From the NCBI RefSeq assembly GCF_035610345.1, contig NZ_CP141214.1, positions 1 to 64,000 on the forward strand: a DNA stretch of 64,000 nt. Direction: 5' to 3'. The stretch is from Sinorhizobium meliloti. Its GTDB lineage: Bacteria; Pseudomonadota; Alphaproteobacteria; Rhizobiales; Rhizobiaceae. The notes under the pieces are model-generated. The model saw only the letters and a list, made by a program, of their open reading frames with translations, searched no databases and had not been told where the DNA came from. Position 1 is the stretch's first letter. The number at the start of each line of letters is the position of its first letter. A program made the position numbers and the translations under genes. Of the stretch, positions 8,277 to 16,441 are shown piece by piece.

Positions 8277-8939
8277 TGCCGTTGCGGCCATCGTAGTTCC
8301 CGGCTTGGGGCGAGTCTCAGACCTCCACACCGCGCCTCAGATGTTTGCTTCTCTCATAACCGCCCTAGTAGCATGAGGTCCTCCTTCGGCCCACTCAAGA
8401 CGTTCGACGTGGTGTCGCCAACCGTCCGCGAATCAGCCGTTCGAGATTTCTGTCAAGCGACATCCTTAATGCGATCCGGCGGCATTGAGTCAAAGTGAAA
8501 CAACCGTAAAGAAAGCACACGTTTGCAGGAACTCGCCGGAGTTATAATTTTTTCGCAAAAACATTATAACAGAGCGCAGTTTTGAGCGACGCTGTGGGTA
8601 AATCGCCGGGGAGCTTGCGTTTCCAATGATCCGCCATATCCCACGCTCGCGCAATGGGCGCATAAAGCGGTCGCCTGGCGTCATGGAACACAGGCCGCGT
8701 AGCTAGAGCCAGTATCGGTCGGCGAACCGAAAATGCTGATGACAAGTTCTCGCCAAGTCCTCGAAGGATATTCGACATGGACTCCCATGCCGTCATCGAA
8801 ACGCTGCCCGCAACCGCAGACGAACGAGCCGCACTCATGAGATAGCCAACCGCGCGTTCGAAAAGGTCGTCGATCGGATCGAACCTGAGAATGAAGCCTG
8901 ACCCGCAAGCTGTGGGACCCTGTCGACTACATCGCGCGA
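8277..8939. other. Non-coding or decayed DNA left of the IS3 element
   Basis: No gene is recognised in this stretch apart from the palindrome at 8541-8570. Minus-strand frames here are open only by chance as far as I can see; one of them fuses with the truncated end of the IS transposase. Confidence 0.45.
8541..8570. repeat. Palindrome copy A (GTTATAAT...ATTATAAC)
   Basis: GTTATAAT and ATTATAAC form 8-bp perfect arms in a 30-base element. Read on the minus strand its left half is identical to copy B at 10184-10213 over the first 16 or so bases. The two copies are in opposite orientation, 1.6 kb apart, on either side of the truncated IS3 element. Confidence 0.8.
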
Positions 8940-9570
8940 CATGCTCTGGGCGATGCCGCGCGCCTGCAGCCGGCGCCGATAGGCCGGCATCTGATAGTGC
9001 CATCCCTGATCGGAATGCAGGATCGGTCTGTCTTTGCCGTTGAGCCTCTCCATTGCCTTGTTGAGCATGCCCTCGACCAGCTTGAAGACCGGACGTCTGG
9101 CGGTTCCATAAGCGATGATCTCACCGTTGAACAGGTCCATGACCGGTGAGAGATAGAGCTTCTCGCCGGCCACATTGAACTCGGTGATGTCCGTCACCCA
9201 TTTCTGATTCGGCCCCTCGGCTTGGAACTGGCGTTTGAGGAGGTCGGGCGCCACCCGCCCGGCGTCGCCCCTGTAGGAGCGGTACTTCTTCGGCCGCACC
9301 AGCGATTTCAATCCCATCTCGACCATCAGGCGCTGGACCGTCTTGTGATTGATCTTCTGCCCGGGCTGGCGGATCGCCGCCGTCACCCGACGGTAGCCGT
9401 AGCGGCCCTTGTGCAGGGCGAAGATCGCCTTGATCCGCTCCCTGAGCACGGCATGCCTGTCGGCAAGCGACGCCAGCTTCAGTCGATAATAGAACGTACT
9501 GCGCGAGAGCCCCGCCAGCTTCAGCAGCGCGGCAAGCGGATAAAACGGCCTTAACGCCTGGACGACTTGC
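8940..9570 (-). pseudogene. IS3-family transposase OrfB, truncated
   Basis: The frame carries the HTH_21 region (Y-G-Y-R-R-V) and an rve integrase core with the first two catalytic Asp (W-V-T-D-I-T and L-H-S-D-Q-G). It stops matching after R-G-I-A-Q-S-M-S-R, before the K-G-N-C-x-D-N-A block and the catalytic Glu, so it cannot transpose. The N-terminal part (A-L-R-P-F-Y-P-L-A-A-L-L-K) is in a frame that does not follow from a -1 slip at the OrfA site, so a one-base deletion near 9567 is likely as well. Confidence 0.8.
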
Positions 9571-9597
9571 GCTTTCTCGGCGCCGCCTGGTCCCGCG

Positions 9598-10083
9598 TTA
9601 AGGCCTCCAGTTTTTTAGATAGGCGTTCTCCATGCGCAGATGGTTCAGTTCCGCCAGCAACTCTTCGCGGCTCTTCGTCGCATCGTTCTGCGGCGCTTGC
9701 GGCTGCTTGCGCACCGGCGGCTCGGGCATCGATCGGGGCCCTCCTCTGCGGCGCGGGGCCAGGGCATCAAGCCCGCCAGTCTCGTAGCGCCGCTCCCAAT
9801 CCGGAAGGCAACCCGCATTGCGGATGTTGAACAACGCCGCCGTCTGGCGGTAGGAAAGCCCATCCTCCCACATCCGTTCGAGAACCGATAGCTTGAACGC
9901 TGCATCATAGCGGCCGAACTTCTTGGCAAGCCCCGCAGCTCCATGCGCCTCGTAGCTCGCCACCCATTTGCGGACCGTCGAATGATCAATGCCATAAGGC
10001 CGGCCAGCGCTGCTATAACTCTCCTCGCCGTTCAGGCATCGCTCGACAATCGCTCGCTTCAGACACTCGCTGTACTTGGACAT
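9598..10083 (-). CDS. IS3-family transposase OrfA
   Basis: The 161-aa protein has two helix-turn-helix segments of the InsE/HTH_28 type (around residues 10-55 and 65-115) and a leucine-zipper-like end (E-E-L-L-A-E-L-N-H-L-R-M-E-N-A-Y-L). This protein binds the element ends. Near its stop codon lies the slippery heptamer A-AAA-AAC (9610-9616, minus strand), the usual site for the -1 frameshift that makes the OrfAB fusion transposase. The start at 10083 gives the typical M-S-K-Y-S-E N-terminus. Confidence 0.85.
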   Translation of the reverse strand: MSKYSECLKRAIVERCLNGEESYSSAGRPYGIDHSTVRKWVASYEAHGAAGLAKKFGRYDAAFKLSVLERMWEDGLSYRQTAALFNIRNAGCLPDWERRYETGGLDALAPRRRGGPRSMPEPPVRKQPQAPQNDATKSREELLAELNHLRMENAYLKNWRP

Positions 10084-10183
10084 GCAAAACCCCCGAAAGT
10101 GGATGTCCAACTTTCGGGGGTCAGTTCAGAAACCGGAGTTTTATTTCCCCCGCCCAAGCCCCGGCTTGACAATGAAAAACGAG

Positions 10184-10213
10184 GTTATAATGTTTTTGCA
10201 GGAACATTATAAC
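10184..10213. promoter_or_regulatory. Palindrome copy B upstream of the nucleotidyltransferase (candidate operator)
   Basis: GTTATAATGTT and AACATTATAAC are perfect 11-bp arms with an 8-base spacer. The element ends 13 bp before the ATG of the gene at 10227, so a bound protein would overlap the promoter or the ribosome site. The AT-rich arms contrast with the GC-rich surroundings and include TATAAT in both directions. Confidence 0.7.
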
Positions 10214-10226
10214 GAGGCATTTGAAG

Positions 10227-11300
10227 ATGCGGGAAATGGACCTTGTATTCCGCACAATGTTCGCGGAGTTGGCTCAACAGTCTCTCGACGCGCAGTTCCA
10301 CGCCGACTTTCCGCTCGAGGGCCGCTTCGTCACGGTCCCTGTGAAGGGCAAGGACTACTTCTATTTCGACATCCCTACTCCCGAGGGAAAGGACAAGCGG
10401 AGCTATGTCGGCCCCGCTGCCGATCCCGAGATCGCGGCCCGTGTCCAACGACACCGGGACATCAAGGACAACATGCGGGAGCGGCGGCGACTGGTTTCGA
10501 CGTTGATACGATCGGGTGGCATGTCGGGCCCTGATCGGTTCGCTGGCGATGTGACAAAGGCGCTCGCTGACGCGGGTTTCTTTCGCCTGCGTGGCGTCCT
10601 CGTCGGATCGGTCGCCTATGGTTGTTATTCGGGCGTCCTTGGCGTGCGACTGCCGACGACGGCGATGCAGACTGGTGATGCCGACCTGGCAATGGATTTC
10701 GCGATTTCGCAGGAGGTCGATGACAGCCTGCCGCCAATCTTGGACATCCTGCACGGGGTTGATCCGTCCTTTCGGGCGGTCCCCCATCAGGCCGACAAGG
10801 CGCGGGCGACTGCGTTCGTCAACCGGAACAACTACCGGGTGGAATTCCTGACGAGCAACCGGGGATCGGATGAATACACGCGCAGGCCCTCGCCCATGCC
10901 GGCCCTCGGTGGCGCATCGGCGGAAAACCTCCGGTTCCTCGACTACCTGATCTACGAGCCTGTCAGGACCGTGCTGCTGCACAGGGAAGGCGTGAGCGTG
11001 AATGTCCCGGCTCCCGAGAGGTATGCGGTCCACAAGGTTATCGTGGCCTCTAGGCGGCTCACAGACGCACTCGGAAGGGCGAAGCGGGCAAAGGACCTCT
11101 TGCAGGCTGCAACGCTTTTCGAGGCCATGCTGCAGACTCGGCAGGGCGTCGCTCTGGCGGACGCATACCAGGAGGCATGGGATCGCGGGCCGTCGTGGCA
11201 GGAAGGGCTTGCGGCTGGCCTCGCCCTGATGCCTGATTATGGGAAGGAAGCTCTTGCGGACGCCCTTGGGGTGAAACCGGAAGAACTCGGCAAGGACTAG
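10227..11300 (+). CDS. GSU2403-type nucleotidyltransferase-fold protein
   Basis: The 357-aa product has the polymerase-beta-like nucleotidyltransferase signature: L-V-G-S-V-A-Y-G-C-Y (about residue 126) followed by G-D-A-D-L-A-M-D-F (about 150), which supplies the two metal-binding Asp. The overall sequence resembles the NTP_transf_8 (GSU2403) family. Related nucleotidyltransferases often act as toxins or as tRNA/protein AMP-transferases, but the substrate of this family is unknown to me. The ATG at 10227 has GAGG ten bases upstream. It is preceded by a strong palindrome and a transposase, and followed by a decayed small gene; a lone toxin-like module is an inference. Confidence 0.8.
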   Translation: MREMDLVFRTMFAELAQQSLDAQFHADFPLEGRFVTVPVKGKDYFYFDIPTPEGKDKRSYVGPAADPEIAARVQRHRDIKDNMRERRRLVSTLIRSGGMSGPDRFAGDVTKALADAGFFRLRGVLVGSVAYGCYSGVLGVRLPTTAMQTGDADLAMDFAISQEVDDSLPPILDILHGVDPSFRAVPHQADKARATAFVNRNNYRVEFLTSNRGSDEYTRRPSPMPALGGASAENLRFLDYLIYEPVRTVLLHREGVSVNVPAPERYAVHKVIVASRRLTDALGRAKRAKDLLQAATLFEAMLQTRQGVALADAYQEAWDRGPSWQEGLAAGLALMPDYGKEALADALGVKPEELGKD

Positions 11301-12009
11301 GGACATGACAGAGGAAATCGTGCCCACGGACTACCCCGGCCTCGCTAGCTTGTGCTGGAACAGGGATTCTGCTCGGCCCATCGATCGGGAGAACCTCAAG
11401 GCTTTCGATCAAAGCCTGCTCGTCATCCGTCAGATCGTCTTGCCAGATGAACGCCAGTTCGCCCGATACAGCGCCCATGCCGTTCGAATTCGGGGATGGA
11501 GAACGACTGCTCTGCACGGACGGCCCGCCGCCTGCGTTCGCTCGTCGGGAACCCGGGGGCAAAAGTTCTGGGTGTAGCGCTCACAGATGGTTGGGTTGTC
11601 TCCGCTGCCGGACCCGCGTTCGGCACCTGCCCTGATTGCGGGCGGACACGAAATCGGCATGTCTGGTCCAATCGAAGCCTTCAAGATCTGCCGGCCGCTG
11701 GCGGTGCGCGCATCAGACCGGTGAACGACCAACATCACCGACCGACTGCCGACGATTGCTTCCGCTTATGCGCGCTGGAGAAGATCACGGATCGTTGTCC
11801 CCACAGCGATTCCCGGGGCCCAAAAGGCTGCGTGAAGCGAGGCGCGGGGACACAATAGCGCTTGGCATTCAGGTACGCTTAGTGGCGTTCCGCAGCCCCG
11901 GACACGAGGGCGAAGAGCAGATTACTTGCCAGCGGGAGCGGTTGGCTCTTCAATCCACACGGGGTGGGATGTCTAACGGCCCTCCATCTGGAACCGCCGC
12001 GCAAACTAT
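11301..12009. other. Decayed region after the nucleotidyltransferase
   Basis: A plus-strand frame from 11305 reads D-Y-P-G-L-A-S-L-C-W-N-R-D before losing sense. On the minus strand, 11485-11395 reads A-L-Y-R-A-N-W-R, then after a one-base shift F-I-W-Q-D-D-L-T-D-D-E-Q-A-L-I-E-S-L. These look like two halves of one small protein in opposite orientations. Nothing else is recognised up to the L,D-transpeptidase. Confidence 0.4.
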
Positions 12010-12678
12010 CTAGAGGACGACCACTTTCGCCCCGATCTTCACCCTTTCGTAGAGGTCGATGACGTCCTCGTTGGTCATGCGGAAGCAGCCTGACGATGAG
12101 GAGCGCCCGACACTTTCCGGCTCGTTCGAACCATGAATGCGGTAGAGAGTGTTGCCCAGGTAGAGGGCCCGCGCGCCGAGCGGATTGTCCGGCCCGCCGA
12201 CCATATGTGTCGGCAGGTCCGGCCTTCGGGCGCGCATGTCCGCCGGCGGGCGCCAATCCGGCCAGGGGCGTTTGGCGGTCACCCTCTCGGATCCGCGCCA
12301 GCCATAGCCTTCTCGACCGACGCCCACGCTGTAGCGAGTGGCTGTTCCACCAGGCTCGACGTAGTAAAGAGCATATTCGCTTGTGTCGATGATCACCGTG
12401 CCGGGAGCCTCCCCGGTCCTGTAAGCCACCCGATGCCTCGGCACGAGGGCGCCTGTCTCTTCGTAGCGACCATTGTGGCGGTATTGCCGCGGCGGGTAGG
12501 CGGACGGCGACATCAGGAACTGGATGTAACCGTCTTCGATCCAGACCCGATTGTTTTTCTTGTCCAACAACGGTGGCGAAGGCTGCTCCGCATATGCTTT
12601 GCTGGCTGTCGCGACTGAAAGTGCCGTCAAGAACAGCGGCACAACGACGCGCCTCGCCAGTGTTCTCAAATCGGACAT
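12010..12678 (-). CDS. L,D-transpeptidase (YkuD domain), exported
   Basis: L,D-transpeptidases cross-link peptidoglycan or attach proteins to it in the periplasm. A signal peptide (about residues 1-30, cleaved after A-Y-A) precedes a YkuD domain with the catalytic motif H182-G-S-N-E ... S-S-G-C198-F-R-M. At 222 aa it is a single-domain form. GGAG eight bases upstream supports the start. It follows sctU by 28 bp on the same strand, so it is probably the last gene of the leftward T3SS operon. A role in remodelling the cell wall for the secretion apparatus is inferred from position. Confidence 0.85.
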   Translation of the reverse strand: MSDLRTLARRVVVPLFLTALSVATASKAYAEQPSPPLLDKKNNRVWIEDGYIQFLMSPSAYPPRQYRHNGRYEETGALVPRHRVAYRTGEAPGTVIIDTSEYALYYVEPGGTATRYSVGVGREGYGWRGSERVTAKRPWPDWRPPADMRARRPDLPTHMVGGPDNPLGARALYLGNTLYRIHGSNEPESVGRSSSSGCFRMTNEDVIDLYERVKIGAKVVVL

Positions 12679-12706
12679 GTGACGCTCTCCATCGACGTTG
12701 AGACGT

Positions 12707-13744
12707 TCAAATCAAACCGTTAGCGACCAGCGCATTCGCCACCTGCTGAAAGAGCCGGTCTGGAACCGGCGCCCCGATAGGGGTCCTTTCGAGATCTGCG
12801 GCGAGTGGCACATCGATCGTCAACGGAATTCCTTTCTTCCTCGCCTGATCCCGCATCGCTGCCCCGGCCGCGCCGGTGGCACGGCAGGCGATGAGCGGAA
12901 CGGGCGTTTCGCCGCGGACATATCGGATCCCGACCGCTCCCGACCCGCCGTCCCCGATCAGCAGTGCGGCATTGGAAAGTCCGGTTTTGGTCGCGCCGAC
13001 TAGGCCCGCGAGTTTGCGGCGCTCCTGCCTTATGAGCGGATCGCCTTCGGTATCCTTGTGCTCACGTTTGCTCTCGGACTTCGTCATGCGCATCTCGCGC
13101 ATAAATAGCCAGCGTTGCAGAAAGACGTCGAAGGTGCCCATGACGATGAAGGCGGCAATCGCGATGAAGGCGGTGGTCTTGAGCATGGAGAGGGACAGCG
13201 CGTGCAGGCACATGAAACCGCATGTCGGCGCTTGGAACAATGCCTTCAGGCCCGCATGGAAGACAACGGAAAATGCAACGGAAAGCGCCAGGATTTTGAA
13301 CAGCGCCTTGCCGAACTCGATGATGCTTTTCAGCGACGTCAGGCGCTTCAAACCGCTCGCCGGACTGACGCGGCTGAAATCCGGTTCGACCGGTTTCACC
13401 GAGAACACGAATCCCCTGGTGATCGCCACATTGGTGGCCAGGATCGCGACGATCGTTATTCCGAGGATCGGCAGCACTGTTGTCCAAAGGGCGTAGACGG
13501 CGACGGTGCTCAGTCGGTACCAGACATCTGCGAACGGACGCTCGTAGATATGTGACGCCTCATCCAGCAGGACGTCGATCTTCACCTGCAGACGCGGAGC
13601 GACATAGAAGAGGTAGAGGGTGCAAAAGAGAATGACGATGCCAGAGACCATGTCGGGGCTATGGAGCACTTGGCCTTTCTTGCGGGCATCCCGGATCTTC
13701 TTTTCGGATGCCGGAAGGGCTTTTTCTTCGCTTGTCTCGCTCAT
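12707..13744 (-). CDS. sctU: T3SS export-gate switch protein SctU, without the NPTH motif
   Basis: SctU (RhcU/YscU/FlhB family) is an inner-membrane export-apparatus protein with four membrane segments and a cytoplasmic domain that normally cleaves itself at N-P-T-H to switch substrates. This 345-aa protein starts typically (S-E-K-K-I-R-D-A-R-K-K-G-Q-V) and keeps the flanking block G-I-R-Y-V-R-G-E-T-P-V-P-L. At the cleavage site it has D-G-G-S (codons 12952-12941), so autocleavage by the known mechanism is not possible. Its ATG overlaps the stop of the TPR gene (ATGA). The C-terminal domain is otherwise of full length. Confidence 0.9.
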   Translation of the reverse strand: MSETSEEKALPASEKKIRDARKKGQVLHSPDMVSGIVILFCTLYLFYVAPRLQVKIDVLLDEASHIYERPFADVWYRLSTVAVYALWTTVLPILGITIVAILATNVAITRGFVFSVKPVEPDFSRVSPASGLKRLTSLKSIIEFGKALFKILALSVAFSVVFHAGLKALFQAPTCGFMCLHALSLSMLKTTAFIAIAAFIVMGTFDVFLQRWLFMREMRMTKSESKREHKDTEGDPLIRQERRKLAGLVGATKTGLSNAALLIGDGGSGAVGIRYVRGETPVPLIACRATGAAGAAMRDQARKKGIPLTIDVPLAADLERTPIGAPVPDRLFQQVANALVANGLI

Positions 13745-14592
13745 GTTACGCCGTCCTTGGCCGATGTCAGGAGGCCTACCTCCTGAGCGCGTCTCGCAGG
13801 ATCCGAAATGGACGGCAATTTCGCAGCTTTCGCCAGGATCTGGTTCTTCTGCCTAGCCGACATGTCGGGCACGTCGAAGGCGCGCGCCTTCTCGGTCTCT
13901 CCGGCCATCGCCAGCACAATCAGATAATTGACGAAGTGCCTTCTTTGGGCGAGCGGTGATCCGATTACGTTGCCCATATGCATAACGGCCTGTGGCAGGT
14001 CGTTCGAGAGTGCTTGGGCGAGTGCGAGATTGGTTGTGGTGTCCAGATTGGCGGGTTGCAGCGACAGGGCTTTGGAAAAGGCCTCTTCTGCTGCCGCGCC
14101 ATTACCGCTGAAGACGAGGGCGGTACCCAGCCGATTATAGGCGACGACTGAGTTCAGCGCCTGCGCAGCCGGAATTAGAGTGCGCGCGGCCAACTCGGTT
14201 TCGCCTTTGCGCAACTGCGCGGTACCCAATCCCAGCAGCGCCTCCGCGTCCTGGGGATTGACCTGCAGGGCCGCGCGGAAAGCCTCTTCCGCACCCTCGA
14301 CATCGCCAGCCTTCAGGCGTGCATTGCCGACGCGGACGCGCAGCGACACGTCGCCCGGCGCGTTTTCAGCAGCGCGCTCGTAAAGCGCCAACGCCGTCGC
14401 ACTTTCTCCTTTGGCCTCGATGCTCTCCGCAATGCTGAGCAGCTTCTTCTGCCCGCTCGACGGTTCGTCCTTCTCGTTCTCGGCAGACGTCGTCGTGCAT
14501 GAGGAAAGTGCGAGCAGTGCAAGGAGAGCGGCAACGCTCCTCTTATTGCCCGCCCCATGCCGACCGAATTGCAGGAAGGAATTTAGGGTCAT
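13741..14592 (-). CDS. TPR lipoprotein, TadD-like
   Basis: A lipoprotein signal peptide ending in L-A-L-S-S-C (Cys about residue 32) is followed by four or five tetratricopeptide repeats (about residues 50-220), for example A-L-A-L-Y-E-R-A-A-E-N-A-P and A-F-S-K-A-L-S-L-Q-P. This is the architecture of TadD, the pilotin-like partner of Tad-pilus secretins, and of other secretin pilotins. Because the secretin three genes upstream is of the Tad type, a role in secretin targeting or assembly is likely. Start and stop overlap both neighbours (ATGA on each side), so it is in the core of the operon. Confidence 0.75.
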   Translation of the reverse strand: MTLNSFLQFGRHGAGNKRSVAALLALLALSSCTTTSAENEKDEPSSGQKKLLSIAESIEAKGESATALALYERAAENAPGDVSLRVRVGNARLKAGDVEGAEEAFRAALQVNPQDAEALLGLGTAQLRKGETELAARTLIPAAQALNSVVAYNRLGTALVFSGNGAAAEEAFSKALSLQPANLDTTTNLALAQALSNDLPQAVMHMGNVIGSPLAQRRHFVNYLIVLAMAGETEKARAFDVPDMSARQKNQILAKAAKLPSISDPARRAQEVGLLTSAKDGVT

Positions 14593-14999
14593 TCTTCACC
14601 TGTAATGTTCGTCTCCGCGCGGCGCCTGCGGCCCTCGTCGCTGTGTCCGTCAAGATAGTTCTTCGCGGCGCGCGCTACCGGAGCAGCCATCGCCGGACCC
14701 ATCTCGCGGCCCTGGATGAGATCCCCCTGGTTTTGTGCCATGAACTGCAGATTGAGATTGTTGGCGCAGCCGGGTGGCAGATAGAGCGGCTGATCGGCGG
14801 TGTCGGGGGTGATACAGGCGTCGGGTACCAGAACCTGGCGCTCCGCCACGTCATAGCCCTTGTGCACGATGCCCGCCTTTGCCGGTGCCCCCCGCATCGA
14901 AATAGAGCTGTAATTGGGAGAGTAGGGCTGTGGGTGTGAACCACTGCAGGCGCCTGCGCTGAGCGATAGGACCACCACTAGCACCAGCCGGACCTTCAC
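14589..14999 (-). CDS. Small lipoprotein, CpaD-like
   Basis: From a GTG at 14999 (good AGGGGATG site) the protein starts with a lipoprotein signal ending L-S-A-G-A-C. An ATG at 15032 would add 11 residues that spoil the signal. The C-terminal half contains P-P-G-C-A-N-N-L-N-L-Q-F-M-A-Q-N-Q-G-D-L-I-Q-G-R, similar to the end of CpaD proteins of Tad pili (G-C-A-x-x-x-N-L-x-x-M-x-x-x-P-x-D-L). CpaD is an outer-membrane lipoprotein that works with the CpaC secretin. Homology is judged by eye and is short. It lies between the secretin and the TadD-like gene. Confidence 0.65.
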   Translation of the reverse strand: MKVRLVLVVVLSLSAGACSGSHPQPYSPNYSSISMRGAPAKAGIVHKGYDVAERQVLVPDACITPDTADQPLYLPPGCANNLNLQFMAQNQGDLIQGREMGPAMAAPVARAAKNYLDGHSDEGRRRRAETNITGEE

Positions 15000-15021
15000 C
15001 GCACCATCCCCTGCCGGGCGA

Positions 15022-16362
15022 TCATTCCACATAGAAGCCGTATCCTTTGTTGACGACGGGCTTGGTCTTGCTGCGCGGGGACGTGATCGCCCCGGAGGGG
15101 CTGTCCAGCGGCGTTTTCATCTTTCGTTCGGAGGTGGGCGAGACCAGATACGGCGTAATCAGGATGACAAGTTCAGTCTCATTGCGCTGGAACCGCTTGG
15201 ACTTGAACAGCTCTCCGAGGATCGGGACGTCGCCGACGACAGGGGTTTTGTTCAGCGTCTGCGATTCCTGTCGCTGGAATAGACCCGCAATTGCAAAGGT
15301 CTGGCCGGTTCCGACCTCGACTGTCGTGTCGGCCCGGCGTATCCTGAGAGACGGCACCACAAGTCCGCCGATTGAAACTACACTGTCCTGAGAAACGCTG
15401 CTGACCTCCGGGCGCACCTGCAGCGCGATTCGGTTGTTCGGGAGGAGCGTCGGCGTGAACTGGAGCGAGACGCCGAACTGCTTGTATTCTATACCGATCT
15501 GATCGTCGCCGACCGGCACCGGTACCGGAATTTCACCGCCGGCGAGGAAGCTGGCGGTCTGACCAGTGACGGCGGTGATGTTCGGCTCCGCCAGAATCGT
15601 CAATATGCCGTTCGCCTGCAGCGCGTCCAGCAGCACGTTAACGTTCACATGATCGCCCCTGGCGCCGATCGCGATGCCGGTGTCGTCCTCGTTGCTGGCG
15701 CCGCCGGTCCGGATGATGCCGAAGGAGAAGGACCCGCTGTTGACGAAGGCACTCCAATCGATGCCGAAGCGCGTTAGTTCGTTTCGGGCGACTTCCGCAA
15801 AGCGTACGCGAATATTGACCTGATTGGTTCCGGCAATCGTAGTGTTGTTGAGCGCCTGCTTGTCCGGAGTGGAGTAGCTCTGGAGGACATTTTCCATGTC
15901 CATCGCTTCGCCGACGTTGCGGGTCTGCCCGGTGCCGACATACTGACCGCCGAACAGACTTATGTCGACCTTAGTTGTCGGCTGCAGCGCCAGCGCCGAT
16001 TGCTCCGCAGCGCGCGGATTGCCGCTGACGCGCACCTGCACGGTGCCGCGTGTGCTCTGGTCGGCGCTTAGGGCAATCAGATTAGTGTCACCGATTTTCG
16101 TTGCATAGATATAGACTACGCCCGGCGAGACGACGCGCACGTCGGCGATTGCCGTATCCGCGAGAAAAACCGACTCAACCGGTTCGTCGAAACGCAGGAT
16201 CTGACCTGCCCCAACAGTGAGCTCAAGCACCTGACCGTTAATGGCATCGACCTTTACCTGCGCATTGGCCGTCCCTACGAGAAGGGAGGAAAGCATCAAC
16301 ATCAGGATGAACGAGATTATTTTCCCTGCGGCAATCGCGCGAAAACATCGCAAGCTCAGCAT
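15022..16362 (-). CDS. T3SS outer-membrane secretin of the Tad/CpaC type (RhcC2 position)
   Basis: The 446-aa protein has a signal peptide (cleaved after A-N-A-Q), a pilus-secretin N-terminal BON-like domain (L-R-F-D-E-P-V-E-S-V-F-L-A-D ... D-T-N-L-I-A-L), and a C-terminal secretin domain with V-P-I-L-G-E-L-F and the final beta-lip E-L-V-I-L-I-T-P-Y-L-V. The N-terminal domain is that of Tad-pilus CpaC/RcpA secretins, not the N0-N1 domains of SctC. The N0-N1 part is encoded separately at 20882. The start at 16362 has AGGAAAT upstream; the longer frame is not needed. It is embedded between sctV and the TadD/CpaD-like genes. Confidence 0.88.
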   Translation of the reverse strand: MLSLRCFRAIAAGKIISFILMLMLSSLLVGTANAQVKVDAINGQVLELTVGAGQILRFDEPVESVFLADTAIADVRVVSPGVVYIYATKIGDTNLIALSADQSTRGTVQVRVSGNPRAAEQSALALQPTTKVDISLFGGQYVGTGQTRNVGEAMDMENVLQSYSTPDKQALNNTTIAGTNQVNIRVRFAEVARNELTRFGIDWSAFVNSGSFSFGIIRTGGASNEDDTGIAIGARGDHVNVNVLLDALQANGILTILAEPNITAVTGQTASFLAGGEIPVPVPVGDDQIGIEYKQFGVSLQFTPTLLPNNRIALQVRPEVSSVSQDSVVSIGGLVVPSLRIRRADTTVEVGTGQTFAIAGLFQRQESQTLNKTPVVGDVPILGELFKSKRFQRNETELVILITPYLVSPTSERKMKTPLDSPSGAITSPRSKTKPVVNKGYGFYVE

Positions 16363-16441
16363 TCCATTTCCTATTGTTCCCCTCACCGGCGACCCCGCGC
16401 CGGCAAAACTCAACTAAGTTTCGTGAGCGTCCCCACCGATG

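Larger units (their letters stand above)
8940..10123 (-). mobile_element. IS3-family element (IS150-like), truncated at its left side
   Basis: OrfA and OrfB homologues are arranged on the minus strand. The right end is intact: the terminal inverted repeat reads TGACCCCCGAAAG inward from 10123. Inside it, CCCCCGAAAG and CTTTCGGGGG (10090-10120) form a 10-bp stem. The left end is missing because OrfB breaks off before the catalytic Glu, near 8940. The element sits between two copies of the GTTATAAT palindrome, directly upstream of the nucleotidyltransferase gene. Confidence 0.85.

Noticed and set aside
8542..9003. 153-codon minus-strand frame joining the IS end to palindrome copy A
   Set aside because: It is a chance fusion of the truncated transposase end with decayed DNA; no ribosome site and no family resemblance.
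10185..11327. 380-codon minus-strand open frame
   Set aside because: It is antisense to the nucleotidyltransferase, which has clear motifs and a ribosome site.
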